Source of the DNA: CADEED01 sp041395625
Lineage (GTDB): Bacteria > Pseudomonadota > Gammaproteobacteria > Steroidobacterales > Steroidobacteraceae
DNA: 64,000 bases
Reading direction: 5' to 3'
Assembly: GCA_041395625.1 (NCBI GenBank)
Contig: JAWLAE010000002.1
Coordinates: 124,001 to 188,000 of the forward strand
How positions within the stretch are numbered: the stretch's first letter is position 1; every line of letters begins with the position of its first letter. Shown piece by piece: positions 26,584-35,492 of the stretch. Under the pieces are notes generated by a model that was given only the letters and a program-made list of their open reading frames with translations, was not told the origin of the DNA and did no database searches. The position numbers and the translations under genes are program-made.

Positions 26584-27203
26584 TGACAGCTGAATTACGC
26601 GCCGACAATCTGCATCTCTGGCGAGGCGAACAGCACGTCTTGCGTGGGGTTGGCTTTGCGGCTCGTGCCGGGCAGTGCCTGCTGGTCACCGGTCGCAACG
26701 GGGCGGGGAAGACCAGTCTGATACGCACGATCGCCGGCATTTTGCAGCCGGAGGAAGGCCATGTTTACTGGCGCGGCGAGTCGACTGCCCGCGACCGCGC
26801 CGGCTTCCATGGCGAAATGGCCTATCTTGGCCATGACGCGCCCCTCAAGGGCGACCTGACGGGCGCCGAGAACCTGCACTTCGGCGTCGGTGTGCGGCGC
26901 CGGTTTTCCGTGGCCGACATGCGCGCTGCGCTCGGCCGAACCATCGCCAACGATTTCGCTGATCGCCCTGTGCGCACTTTGTCCGCCGGCCAGCGTCGCC
27001 GTATCGCTTTGGCTGGTGTTTTGCTAACAAGTGCAACACTGTGGCTGCTCGATGAGCCCACGACCAACCTCGATGCGTCCGGCCAGGAATTGGTGACGAC
27101 GCTGCTCGCAGCGCATCTCGCAGGCGGTGGGATCGCGGTCGCGGCCATCCATCATCCGCTCGCGCTCGATGCGCATCTGACCACCAGGCTGGAGCTCACG
27201 TGA
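26583..27203 (+). CDS. ccmA: Heme exporter ATP-binding protein CcmA
   Basis: CcmA is the ATPase of the CcmABCD complex, which frees heme-loaded CcmE during cytochrome c maturation. The 206 residues show the Walker A GRNGAGKTS at about 38-46, the ABC signature LSAGQRRRIALAG and the Walker B LWLLDEPTTNLD. The ATG begins on the last base of the preceding tRNA-Leu, so there is no leader. The only purine-rich element is GGGG of the tRNA acceptor stem, 4 nt before the ATG. Alignment to CcmA N-termini supports this start rather than an internal one. It overlaps ccmB by 4 bp. Confidence 0.94.
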   Translation: MTAELRADNLHLWRGEQHVLRGVGFAARAGQCLLVTGRNGAGKTSLIRTIAGILQPEEGHVYWRGESTARDRAGFHGEMAYLGHDAPLKGDLTGAENLHFGVGVRRRFSVADMRAALGRTIANDFADRPVRTLSAGQRRRIALAGVLLTSATLWLLDEPTTNLDASGQELVTTLLAAHLAGGGIAVAAIHHPLALDAHLTTRLELT

Positions 27204-27883
27204 CGGCGGTGTCGTCATGGCGATCTGCGCGACTGGTCATAGAACGTGACCTGCGTCTCGCTTTTCGACGACCAGCGCAACTCGTGCAGCCTGTCCTGTT
27301 CTTCGTGATCGTGACCACGATGTTTCCGCTGGCATTATCACCGGAGCTGTCGCGCTTGCGCGACGTAGCGCCGGGTGTCCTTTGGGTGGCGGCGTTGCTA
27401 TCCTCACTACTCGCACTCGAGTTTCTGTTTCGCGACGACGCACAGGACGGAACCCTCGAGCAATTTGCGCTGTCGGGACAGTCGCTCACATGGTTGTTGT
27501 TCGCCAAGACATTCTCACACTGGTTGTTGACTGGGTTGCCGCTCGCGATTGTCGCGCCGATTTCAGCCGGTGCGTTGGGTGTCGACTTCGGTGCCATGCC
27601 AGGTGTGATCGCGTCGCTCGCACTCGGCAGCTTCGGCTTGAGTCTCATCGGCGCGATCGGCGCCGGCCTCACGCTCGGTGTACAACGGGGTGGGGTGCTG
27701 CTGTCATTGCTGACTTTGCCGTTGGCGGTGCCGATACTCATCTTCGGCGCGCGCGCCACGGAGCTTGCGATCTATCGCGAGCCGTACGGCGCACCGCTCT
27801 ATCTGTTAGCGGCTCTGGCAGTCCTTGGGCTGACGCTGGCACCGCTAGGTGCGGCGGCCGCGGTACGCATCGGCCTGGAGTGA
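27200..27883 (+). CDS. ccmB: Heme exporter membrane protein CcmB
   Basis: CcmB is the membrane subunit paired with CcmA. The 227-residue product is strongly hydrophobic with about six membrane segments. It has the family pattern near the N-terminus (RDLRLAFRRPAQLVQPVLFFVIVTTMFPLAL) and in the middle (FLFRDDAQDGTLEQFALSG). The GTG start overlaps ccmA as GTGA, so the two subunits are translationally coupled. ccmC follows after 7 bp. Confidence 0.95.
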   Translation: MTAVSSWRSARLVIERDLRLAFRRPAQLVQPVLFFVIVTTMFPLALSPELSRLRDVAPGVLWVAALLSSLLALEFLFRDDAQDGTLEQFALSGQSLTWLLFAKTFSHWLLTGLPLAIVAPISAGALGVDFGAMPGVIASLALGSFGLSLIGAIGAGLTLGVQRGGVLLSLLTLPLAVPILIFGARATELAIYREPYGAPLYLLAALAVLGLTLAPLGAAAAVRIGLE

Positions 27884-27890
27884 TGGTCTC

Positions 27891-28628
27891 GTGAATTGGA
27901 CATGGTTTCATCGACTCGGATCGCCGCCACATATATACAAGTTGGCCGGCACGCTGACGCCGTGGTTTGCGTGGTCGGCCGCGCTGCTGATCACCTATGG
28001 GCTCATCGGCGGCGTCGTGTTGGCGCCCACTGATTATCAGCAGAAGGATGCGTATCGCATCATCTACGTACATGCCCCGAGTGCGTGGCTGTCGCTGATG
28101 ATCTATACGACCATGGCGGTGAGCGCTGCCATCGGGTTGATCTGGCGTATGAAGGTAGCGCACGCCCTGGCTGCGGCCTGTGCGCCTATCGGCGCATGGT
28201 TCACGGTTGCAGCACTCGGCACGGGAATGCTGTGGGGCAAGCCGATGTGGGGGGCCTATTGGGCCTGGGATCCGCGGCTGACCGCGGAGCTGGTGCTGTT
28301 GTTCCTGTACATGGGCTACATGGGCCTGCGCGCGGGCATCGAAGACACGCAACGTGCCGACCGTGCGAGCGCGGTGCTGGCGATCGTCGGCGTCATCAAT
28401 GTCCCGATCGTGAAATATTCAGTGGAATGGTGGAACTCGTTGCATCAATCGGCGTCGGTGATGAAGATGGGCAAGCCCGATATCGTGCCGGAGATGTTGA
28501 TTCCGCTGCTGGTGATGTTCGTTGGCTTCACGCTGCTGTTCGCCGCGCTCGTATTGATCAGGCTGCGTGCGGAAATCCTGCGGCGCGAGCGCGCCGCGAG
28601 CTGGCTCCGCGCGGAGGTGCTGGCATGA
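27891..28628 (+). CDS. ccmC: Heme-handling protein CcmC
   Basis: CcmC presents heme to CcmE on the periplasmic side. The tryptophan-rich WWD-type heme-binding segment reads WGKPMWGAYWAWDPRLTAEL and lies between conserved histidines. The GTG at 27891, with GGAG 10 nt upstream, gives 245 residues, the same length as E. coli CcmC. The frame is open to 27849 inside ccmB, but that extension is not family-like. Six membrane segments are apparent. ccmD overlaps its stop by 4 bp. Confidence 0.95.
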   Translation: MNWTWFHRLGSPPHIYKLAGTLTPWFAWSAALLITYGLIGGVVLAPTDYQQKDAYRIIYVHAPSAWLSLMIYTTMAVSAAIGLIWRMKVAHALAAACAPIGAWFTVAALGTGMLWGKPMWGAYWAWDPRLTAELVLLFLYMGYMGLRAGIEDTQRADRASAVLAIVGVINVPIVKYSVEWWNSLHQSASVMKMGKPDIVPEMLIPLLVMFVGFTLLFAALVLIRLRAEILRRERAASWLRAEVLA

Positions 28629-28825
28629 GCGAGTTCTTCGCCATGAGTGGTTATGGTCAGTATGTCTGGTCGTCGCTGGCGCTTACCTTGGCTATCATCG
28701 TGTTGAACGTCTATCTGGCGCGGCGCTCGCTGGCAAACGCGCGGCAACAGGCTAAGCGGCGGCTCGCCGCAACATCCGAGCTGACACAGCGGCCTGCTGC
28801 TGCGGTGTCTGAGGGAATTACATGA
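28625..28825 (+). CDS. ccmD: Heme exporter protein CcmD
   Basis: CcmD is a small single-span membrane protein that stabilises the CcmC-CcmE heme complex. The 66 residues include YGQYVWSSLALTLAIIVLNVYL, the typical CcmD membrane segment, followed by a basic cytoplasmic tail (RRSLANARQQAKRRL). It is linked to both neighbours by 4-bp ATGA overlaps. Its size and position between ccmC and ccmE settle the call. Confidence 0.93.
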   Translation: MSEFFAMSGYGQYVWSSLALTLAIIVLNVYLARRSLANARQQAKRRLAATSELTQRPAAAVSEGIT

Positions 28826-29325
28826 CTCCTCGCAGACGTAGATTGATACTGGTCCTCGGCATTCTCGCAGGCGTTGGCCTGGCAGCCGCGCTGGCCACGC
28901 AGGCATTCAAGGAAAACGTGATGTTCTTCTTCGATCCCAGTCAGATCGTGGCCGGCGAAGCGCCCATCGACAAGCGCTTTCGCCTGGGTGGCATGGTCGA
29001 AGCCGGCAGCGTCGTACGTGCGCCGGGCAGTCTCGAAGTCAAGTTCGCCGTCACGGATTTCAAGCATACGATTCCGGTGAGTTACAACAAAGTGTTGCCG
29101 GATCTGTTTCGCGAGGGCCAAGGCGTGGTGGCGCATGGCCGTCTAACCAATGGCGTGTTCGTGGCCGACGAGGTACTCGCCAAGCACGATGAGAATTACA
29201 TGCCGCCAGAAGTCGAACGCTCCTTGAAGGAGAAGCACGGCGGCAAGATGCCGACCCAAACAACCAGTGCAGCACCAGAACAGCCAACGCCACCTGCCGG
29301 AGTCGCGGCGGCGAGCGACTCATGA
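28822..29325 (+). CDS. ccmE: Cytochrome c-type biogenesis heme chaperone CcmE
   Basis: CcmE is a membrane-anchored periplasmic heme chaperone that binds heme covalently through a histidine. The 167 residues have an N-terminal anchor (about 8-25), the OB-fold domain and the heme site HDENY with His122 and Tyr126. The tail is Pro/Ala/Thr-rich and probably disordered. It overlaps ccmD and ccmF by 4 bp each. Confidence 0.96.
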   Translation: MTPRRRRLILVLGILAGVGLAAALATQAFKENVMFFFDPSQIVAGEAPIDKRFRLGGMVEAGSVVRAPGSLEVKFAVTDFKHTIPVSYNKVLPDLFREGQGVVAHGRLTNGVFVADEVLAKHDENYMPPEVERSLKEKHGGKMPTQTTSAAPEQPTPPAGVAAASDS

Positions 29326-31286
29326 TCGTCGAACTCGGACACTTTGCGATGATCCTGGCGCTGTTGATCGCGGCGCTGCAGAGTTTCTTTGGAATCGCCG
29401 GTGCGCACTGGCGCAACGAACGCTGGATGGCAGTTGTGAGGCCAGCGGCCGCGGCGCAGTTCGTGCTGATCAGCGCGGCGCTCGGCGCGCTCATCTATGC
29501 CTTCGTGACGCACGATTTCTCGGTCCTGTACGTGGCGGCGAACTCCAATTCCGCGTTGCCTACGTTTTACCGTGTATCAGCGGTCTGGGGCGCACATGAA
29601 GGCTCGCTCGTGCTGTGGCAGTGGATCCTCGCGCTCTGGACGCTCGCGGTTGCGTTGTTGTCCGGTCGCTTGCCAGTCTCGTTTGCCGCGCGTGTGCTCG
29701 GTGTGCTCGGGATTGTCAGTTTGGGTTTTCATTTGTTCACGCTCGTCACGTCGAATCCGTTCGAGCGCTTGCTGCCGCCAGCCTTCGACGGCCGGGATCT
29801 GAATCCAGTGCTGCAGGATCCGGCGCTCGCCGTGCATCCGCCGCTGCTGTACACCGGCTACGTCGGTTTTGCAGTTGCCTTTGCGTTCGCCTGCGCAGCC
29901 ATGCTGGAGGGCAAGCTCGATCAAACTTGGGCACGCTGGACGCGTCCCTGGACAACCGCCGCCTGGGCGTTTCTCACCATTGGCATCGCGCTCGGTAGCT
30001 GGTGGGCCTACTACGAGCTGGGTTGGGGCGGATACTGGTTCTGGGACCCGGTCGAAAACGCGTCGTTCATGCCGTGGCTCGTCGGCACAGCACTCATTCA
30101 TTCGCTGGCTGTAACCGACAAGCGCGGGTTGTTCAAGAGCTGGACGTTGTTGTTGGCAATTCTGGCTTTCAGCCTGAGCCTGCTCGGCACCTTCCTGGTG
30201 CGCTCGGGCGTGCTGGTCTCAGTGCACTCGTTTGCGGCAGATCCGTCGCGCGGCATGTTCATTCTGGCATTCCTGGTCACCATGATCGGGGGCGCGCTGG
30301 GCCTGTATGCCTGGCGGGCGCCGCTGCTGCGCTCGCAGGCCGGCTTCGAGCTGACGGCGCGGGAATCATTTCTGCTGTTCAACAACATTCTGCTGATCAT
30401 CGCGGCCACCGTGGTGTTCGGCGGCACACTGGCGCCGCTCATTTCCGACGCACTGGGCCTCGGCACCCTGTCGGTCGGCACACAGTATTTCAATCCCACC
30501 TTTCTCTTGCCGATCCTGCCACTGCTGGCACTCGTGTCAGTGGGTATTCATTCCAACTGGAAGCGCGGCCGCATCGGCGAGAAGAGGCGGGTGCTCGCAC
30601 AGACCTTCGTGATCGCGCTGGTGCTCGCATTGGCGCTGGTTTATGGCGCCTACGGCAGTGGCAAGTGGCTGACGCCGATCGGTGCGACACTGGGCATCTG
30701 GATCATCCTGTCATCGCTGGTCGATCCCATCGATCGCTGGCGGCGCAAGATGAGTTTGTCGCGCTCGATCGTCGGTATGACGATCGCGCACATCGCCTTG
30801 GGTGTGTTCGTGCTGTCGCTGACGGTCGTGGAGTCGTACACGATCGAGCGGGATGCGGCGCTGCGGCCTGGTGAATCGCTGCAGTTAGGACGCTACGCCT
30901 ATCGGTTCGACGGCATCAAGCCAGTGGAAGGGCCTAACTATGACGGCGTGCGTGGTGCAGTCACAGTGTTTCGCGATGGCAAGGAAGTAGGTCAGCTGTT
31001 TCCTGAGAAGCGCAACTACTGGGTGCAGGGCCAGGTGATGACCGAGGCTGACATCGACACGCGCTGGAACAAGAACATCTTCGCGGCACTGGGTGAGGAC
31101 CTGGGCGCCGGTAGCTGGAGCATTCGTGCCCAGATCCGTCCGCTGATCGACTATGTGTGGCTGGCCGCCTTTCTGATGGCTTTCGGTGGGGCGATCGCGG
31201 CCTCTGACCGTCGCTATCGGCTGGCGATTCGGACCGAGCAGGACACCGCCAGCGCCGGACCCGCGATCGAAGGCGCGGCCTCGTGA
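29322..31286 (+). CDS. ccmF: Cytochrome c heme lyase subunit CcmF
   Basis: CcmF is the large membrane subunit of the System I heme ligation machine, joining heme to apocytochrome with CcmH. The 654-residue protein has many membrane segments. The WWD domain reads ELGWGGYWFWDPVENASFMPWL, flanked by conserved histidines (HPPLLYTGY upstream, THALIHS-like ALIHSLAVT downstream). Length and motif order match the family. It overlaps ccmE and ccmG by 4 bp each. Confidence 0.97.
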   Translation: MIVELGHFAMILALLIAALQSFFGIAGAHWRNERWMAVVRPAAAAQFVLISAALGALIYAFVTHDFSVLYVAANSNSALPTFYRVSAVWGAHEGSLVLWQWILALWTLAVALLSGRLPVSFAARVLGVLGIVSLGFHLFTLVTSNPFERLLPPAFDGRDLNPVLQDPALAVHPPLLYTGYVGFAVAFAFACAAMLEGKLDQTWARWTRPWTTAAWAFLTIGIALGSWWAYYELGWGGYWFWDPVENASFMPWLVGTALIHSLAVTDKRGLFKSWTLLLAILAFSLSLLGTFLVRSGVLVSVHSFAADPSRGMFILAFLVTMIGGALGLYAWRAPLLRSQAGFELTARESFLLFNNILLIIAATVVFGGTLAPLISDALGLGTLSVGTQYFNPTFLLPILPLLALVSVGIHSNWKRGRIGEKRRVLAQTFVIALVLALALVYGAYGSGKWLTPIGATLGIWIILSSLVDPIDRWRRKMSLSRSIVGMTIAHIALGVFVLSLTVVESYTIERDAALRPGESLQLGRYAYRFDGIKPVEGPNYDGVRGAVTVFRDGKEVGQLFPEKRNYWVQGQVMTEADIDTRWNKNIFAALGEDLGAGSWSIRAQIRPLIDYVWLAAFLMAFGGAIAASDRRYRLAIRTEQDTASAGPAIEGAAS

Positions 31287-31816
31287 AAGCGAAGTTCCTG
31301 CTGCCTTTGGCGTTGTTTGCGTTGCTCGCGGTGGTGCTCGGCGTGGGCGTGAAACGCTCGCCTGAGAAGAGCACGATCCAGTCCGCGTTGCTCGGCAAGC
31401 CTGCGCCGCAATTCGCTCTGCCGAGCCTGACCGACCCGGTGCGCACAGTAAATTCTCGCGAGTTCGCCGGGCGGCCGTACGTGCTCAACGTGTGGGGAAC
31501 CTGGTGCGGCGAGTGTCGCGTCGAACACACGATGCTGATGCAGGCGTCGGCCGAGCAGCGCGTGCCATTCGTCGGCCTCAACTGGAAAGACGACAATGCC
31601 GCAGCTCTCGCCTGGCTGGCGCAGCTCGGCAACCCGTACCAGGCGATCGCGGTCGATAGCGATGGACGGACAGCGATCGACTTCGGCGTCTATGGGGCGC
31701 CCGAGACTTTTCTCATCGACGCGAACGGCATCGTGGTGCATCGTCATGTGGGTGCGTTGACGCGCGAAGTGTGGGAGCGTGAATTCCTGGCGCGCCTGCC
31801 ACCGAGTGCTTCATGA
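31283..31816 (+). CDS. ccmG: Thiol:disulfide oxidoreductase CcmG/DsbE
   Basis: CcmG is a membrane-tethered periplasmic thioredoxin that keeps the CXXCH cysteines of apocytochrome c reduced. The 177 residues begin with an anchor (LLPLALFALLAVVLGVGV). The redox site is WGTWCGECRVEH, a CGEC dipeptide variant of the CPTC usual in E. coli DsbE. The cis-proline loop YGAPETFLID and the YQAIAVDSDGR insert are typical. It overlaps ccmF and ccmH by 4 bp each. Confidence 0.95.
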   Translation: MKAKFLLPLALFALLAVVLGVGVKRSPEKSTIQSALLGKPAPQFALPSLTDPVRTVNSREFAGRPYVLNVWGTWCGECRVEHTMLMQASAEQRVPFVGLNWKDDNAAALAWLAQLGNPYQAIAVDSDGRTAIDFGVYGAPETFLIDANGIVVHRHVGALTREVWEREFLARLPPSAS

Positions 31817-32259
31817 TTCGTCTCGCGTGGCTACTGGCGATCGCGGTGCTGTCGACAGGATTTGTCAGTGTGGCGCAGGCGGTCGATACGACCGAAATGG
31901 CGGATCCGGCCCTGCAGTCACGCTATCGTGCATTGACGCATGAACTGCGATGCATGCAATGCCAGAATCAGACCATTGCGGATTCGCCAGTTGGGTTGGC
32001 CGGCGATCTGCGCCGACAAGTGCGCGAACTGCTCGAGGCGGGCAAGTCGGACGCCGAAATCCGCGACTACATGGTCGAACGCTACGGTGCCTTCATCTTG
32101 TTTCGGCCGCAATTCAATGTGCGCACCGCCTGGTTGTGGTTGGCGCCGTTGGTGGCGTTGTTGATCGGCGCTTGGGTAGCCTATCGGGTCATTCGCCAGC
32201 GCACGAGGCTGGTCGCCGCCGATACGAGCGAGGTCGAAGACGGGCCGCGACTGCAATGA
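31813..32259 (+). CDS. ccmH: Cytochrome c-type biogenesis protein CcmH (CcmL type)
   Basis: CcmH is a periplasmic thiol protein that works with CcmG and CcmF in heme ligation. It has a signal peptide (residues 1-22), the conserved redox motif LRCMQCQNQTIADS and a single C-terminal membrane segment (WLWLAPLVALLIGAWVAYRVI). The 148-residue length shows that the CcmH and CcmI functions are split into two genes here, not fused as in E. coli. The ATGA overlap with ccmI supports that. Confidence 0.95.
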   Translation: MIRLAWLLAIAVLSTGFVSVAQAVDTTEMADPALQSRYRALTHELRCMQCQNQTIADSPVGLAGDLRRQVRELLEAGKSDAEIRDYMVERYGAFILFRPQFNVRTAWLWLAPLVALLIGAWVAYRVIRQRTRLVAADTSEVEDGPRLQ

Positions 32260-33275
32260 CCACGGCCTTCGTGTTATTCGCCGCGCTGCTCGCGCTGGCG
32301 ATGCTGGTGTGGGTGAGCGTTCCGCTCGTGGCAAAGCGCATCGATGGCCGAGCGGCCATGCCGTATCAGGCTGCCGCCGTTTCACTGCTATTGTTAGGCG
32401 GCGCTGGCGCCCTCTATGCAGCACTCAGTAGCTACGATTGGCAACAGGCCACGACGCGCAGCGATTCGCCAGAAGCAATGGTCTCGCGATTGGCGCGTCG
32501 ACTGGAGCGCAGTCCAGACGATCTCGACGGCTGGTTGCAATTGGGCCGTTCGTACGCGGTGCTGGAGCAGTTTCCACTGGCGGTACGCGCCTACCAGCGC
32601 GCCGACCAGTTGGCGCAGGGGCGCAACGCCGAGGCGCTTTCTGGTCTGGCGGAGGCTCTGGCCATGCGCGATCCCAATCAGCTCGATGGACGAGCGGGCC
32701 AGCTGTTCGAACAAGCCTTGGCCATCGATCCAACGGCAGGCAAGGCACTGTTTTTCAGCGGTGCTGCGGCGCTACGTCGCGGCGAGTTGGCGCTGGCCCG
32801 CGAGCGTTTCGCGAAGTTATTAGCGCTCGACCCGCCGGAGAATGTCAGGCCTATTCTTGAGCAGCAGCTCGCGGCGCTCGATCAGCGGCTGGGCGCACAA
32901 ACGGCTGGACCGGCAGCCGACGGCGCGAGCACTGCGGCGGCGGTGGCCGTGCGGGTGACACTCTCTGACGAACTGCGCGCGGCCGACTGGGGCGGAGCGC
33001 CGCTGTTCGTGTTCGTGCGCGAGCCGGGCGCGGCCGGGCCACCGCTGGCGGTCAAACGGCTGGCGAGCGCATTTCCGGTGGAGATCACTTTGTCAGCGGC
33101 CGATGCGATGCTGGCTGACAGAACATTTGCCGTTGGCCAGACGGTGGAGGTCACTGCGCGCATTGCGCGCGGTGGCAGCCCGACGGCAGTGAGTGGCGAT
33201 CCTGTCGGCAGCGTACGCTATCAGGTCGGCAAAGACGGCCTGGCAGAGCTCGTGATCGATCAGTTGACACCCTGA
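32256..33275 (+). CDS. ccmI: Cytochrome c biogenesis protein CcmI (TPR domain)
   Basis: CcmI chaperones apocytochrome c to the heme lyase. The start is the ATG at 32256, overlapping the ccmH stop; an upstream extension of the frame is not family-like. The 339 residues have two N-terminal membrane segments, a TPR region (LARRLERSPDDLDGWLQLGRSYAVLEQFPLAVRAYQRA and later repeats) and a C-terminal periplasmic domain rich in beta structure (VRVTLSDELRAADWGG, PLFVFVRE). It is the last ccm gene. Confidence 0.92.
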   Translation: MTTAFVLFAALLALAMLVWVSVPLVAKRIDGRAAMPYQAAAVSLLLLGGAGALYAALSSYDWQQATTRSDSPEAMVSRLARRLERSPDDLDGWLQLGRSYAVLEQFPLAVRAYQRADQLAQGRNAEALSGLAEALAMRDPNQLDGRAGQLFEQALAIDPTAGKALFFSGAAALRRGELALARERFAKLLALDPPENVRPILEQQLAALDQRLGAQTAGPAADGASTAAAVAVRVTLSDELRAADWGGAPLFVFVREPGAAGPPLAVKRLASAFPVEITLSAADAMLADRTFAVGQTVEVTARIARGGSPTAVSGDPVGSVRYQVGKDGLAELVIDQLTP

Positions 33276-33276
33276 C

Positions 33277-34185
33277 ATGCGGGCGATCCATCGACTGCAT
33301 TACGATCGCGCGCCGTCTGTCTGGGCGCTCTATCCGCGCCTCGCCGTGTCACGCAAGCCCGCTGTCGTGCCGGATGGCGTGCAAGTGCCGCATATCGAGG
33401 CGGTCCTGCCACGGGTTGCGATCTCGCGTGCGCACCTCGACGCCTACAGTGAGGTGTGCAGTATCCGCGATACGGCGACGCACTTACCGATTGCCTATCC
33501 TCACATGCTTGCGGCACCGCTGCACCTCGCCATTCTCGGTGCCGAGGCTTTCCCCGTGCGCGCGCTGGGTTTGATCCATTTGCGAAATCGCATCGCGCAA
33601 CGGCGAGCGATCGAGGTCGATGCCGTAGGTGGTGCGCGGGTCTGGGTCGCGGGCCATCGCGAAGTGGCCAAGGGCCAGGAGTTCGACTTTCACACGGAGT
33701 TTCGCATCGGCGACGACGTGGTGTGGGACGAGACTAGCGTCTATCTCGCGCGGCGCTCGCGTACGCCGGCGGACGAATCGCTGCGGCGCGCGGTACCGGA
33801 CAAGAGCAGCGCAAAGTTGCCGGTGGATCCCGAGGGCCCGTCGAAGAGCAGCAGCTTTCGGGTATATGCCAGCATTGGCCGTCGCTACGCCAGAGTGTCG
33901 GGCGACTACAATCCCATTCATCTCGGAAAGCTGAGCGCGAAGCTGTTCGGCTTCCGGCGTGCGATTGCGCATGGGATGTGGTCGCTGGCGCGCTGTGCCG
34001 CTGAGCTCGAGCGTGACCTGTTGGCGTCGCCTTGCGAATTGTCGGTCGAGTTCAAGACGCCGATCTTTCTGCCAGCGTGGGTGCTGCTGCAGCACTGGCA
34101 GCGCGCCGAGGGTTATGGTCTATCGTTGCGTGATGCTCACGCGAATAAAGCCCATTTGGCCGGCACGCTGCACCGGCTAGGTTGA
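33277..34185 (+). CDS. MaoC-like hot-dog-fold dehydratase
   Basis: This 302-residue protein belongs to the MaoC/acyl dehydratase superfamily. The hydratase-2 type motif is in the C-terminal half: YARVSGDYNPIHLGKLSAKLFGFRRAIAHGMW, holding the Asp/His pair. The N-terminal half resembles a second, degenerate hot-dog domain. It starts 1 bp after ccmI and ends in a TTGA overlap with the carrier gene, so it may be read from the ccm transcript although its function is unrelated. Role in acyl-CoA or polyketide-type hydration is inferred from the family only. Confidence 0.85.
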   Translation: MRAIHRLHYDRAPSVWALYPRLAVSRKPAVVPDGVQVPHIEAVLPRVAISRAHLDAYSEVCSIRDTATHLPIAYPHMLAAPLHLAILGAEAFPVRALGLIHLRNRIAQRRAIEVDAVGGARVWVAGHREVAKGQEFDFHTEFRIGDDVVWDETSVYLARRSRTPADESLRRAVPDKSSAKLPVDPEGPSKSSSFRVYASIGRRYARVSGDYNPIHLGKLSAKLFGFRRAIAHGMWSLARCAAELERDLLASPCELSVEFKTPIFLPAWVLLQHWQRAEGYGLSLRDAHANKAHLAGTLHRLG

Positions 34186-35492
34186 ACACGGCAGGTATGC
34201 GGTCGCCACTGCCTACCCCGGTCGATCGCGCAGAGGGCCGTGCCGTCTGGTTGGCGGCTGCCGGTTTCTTTTGCCTGATGTGTGGCTACTACATGCTGCG
34301 GCCAATACGCGAGGCAATGGCGCTCGAGGTGGGGCGCGAGCGTATTCAGATCCTCTTCACCGCAGTGCTGCTGGTATCGAGCGCAATCCTGCCGCTCTAC
34401 TGGTGGGTCGTGGCACGCATTCCGCGACGCTGGCTGTTGACCATTGTTTATCTGCCTTTTACGGTTCTATTCGCCGGTCTGGCCGCCGGTCTCACACTGA
34501 ATCCAGGCGCCAAGGCACTCGCATTCGTCTATTTCGTTACATTGTCGAGCTTCAATCTATTTCTGATCTCGGTCTTCTGGAGCTCGATGGCGGATGTCTG
34601 GCGACCGGAGGCCGCCAAGCGCCTGTTCGGTTACGTAGCAGGAGGCGGCAGCGCCGGGGCGTTGTTAGGCCCGCTGTTGGTCAACGCGTCGATCGAGATG
34701 ACTGGGCCGACTCCTCTGATCCTGCTCGCTTGCGGTTTCATACTTTTGACGATACTGCTGGTAGGAGCCGTTCGCTTGACGCTACGCACGGGCCATCCGC
34801 AAGACCGGGTGCCGGATCGCAGCGAAGTGGTTGGCGGACGCGCAATCGACGATATGCGGCGCCTCATCCGGACACCTTACATGCTCGGCATCGCCGCGCT
34901 GATCATCGCCGGGCAAACCATCGGCGCCTTCATGTACAGTGAGCAGGCGCGGTACGTCGAGTCCGCGTATGCATCGCTGGCCGAGCGCGCCGCATTGTTC
35001 TCGCGCATGGAAATCGCTGTTAGTCTGCTGGCGTTGTTCTTTCAGGTAGTCGTGGTAGGTTGGTTGACACGGATCGGTAGTTTGCGCACGTCGTTGTCCG
35101 CCATGCCGATACTCATTGGTGCGACCTTCGTGCTGCTCGCGCTGTTTCCGCTCGGCGCCGTCCTGCTCGTCACCCAGGTGATTCGCCGCGCTGCGGACTA
35201 CGGACTCGGCAAGCCACCGCGCGAAGTGCTCTTCACCGTGTTGGCACCCGAAAGCAAATTCAAGAGCAAGAGCTTGATCGATACGGTCTTGCAGCGCGGC
35301 GCAGATGCGGCATCGCAATGGCTCTATACCGCGATTGCAGGTCTCGGACTGGCCGGCATCGCCTGGGTATGCGCTGGTATCTCCCTGTTGCTGGTGCAGG
35401 CGACACGTTCGTTGGCGGGCGCGTTCGAGCAACGCTCGCAGCAGGCCGAACCTGCTCCCACGCCTGCTGCCCGAGCCTCGGCGCAAGCATGA
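34182..35492 (+). CDS. MFS-type membrane carrier (Tlc/Npt-like)
   Basis: This is an inner membrane carrier of about 436 residues with roughly twelve hydrophobic segments. The N-terminus FFCLMCGYYMLRPIREAMAL and the GGGSAGALLGPLLV helix resemble a group of proteobacterial MFS proteins distantly related to ATP/ADP translocases; nucleotide transport is not implied. TTG at 34182 overlaps the previous stop, while ATG at 34197 is an alternative without a better ribosome binding site. It overlaps the MATE gene by 4 bp. Its substrate is unknown. Confidence 0.8.
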   Translation: MNTAGMRSPLPTPVDRAEGRAVWLAAAGFFCLMCGYYMLRPIREAMALEVGRERIQILFTAVLLVSSAILPLYWWVVARIPRRWLLTIVYLPFTVLFAGLAAGLTLNPGAKALAFVYFVTLSSFNLFLISVFWSSMADVWRPEAAKRLFGYVAGGGSAGALLGPLLVNASIEMTGPTPLILLACGFILLTILLVGAVRLTLRTGHPQDRVPDRSEVVGGRAIDDMRRLIRTPYMLGIAALIIAGQTIGAFMYSEQARYVESAYASLAERAALFSRMEIAVSLLALFFQVVVVGWLTRIGSLRTSLSAMPILIGATFVLLALFPLGAVLLVTQVIRRAADYGLGKPPREVLFTVLAPESKFKSKSLIDTVLQRGADAASQWLYTAIAGLGLAGIAWVCAGISLLLVQATRSLAGAFEQRSQQAEPAPTPAARASAQA

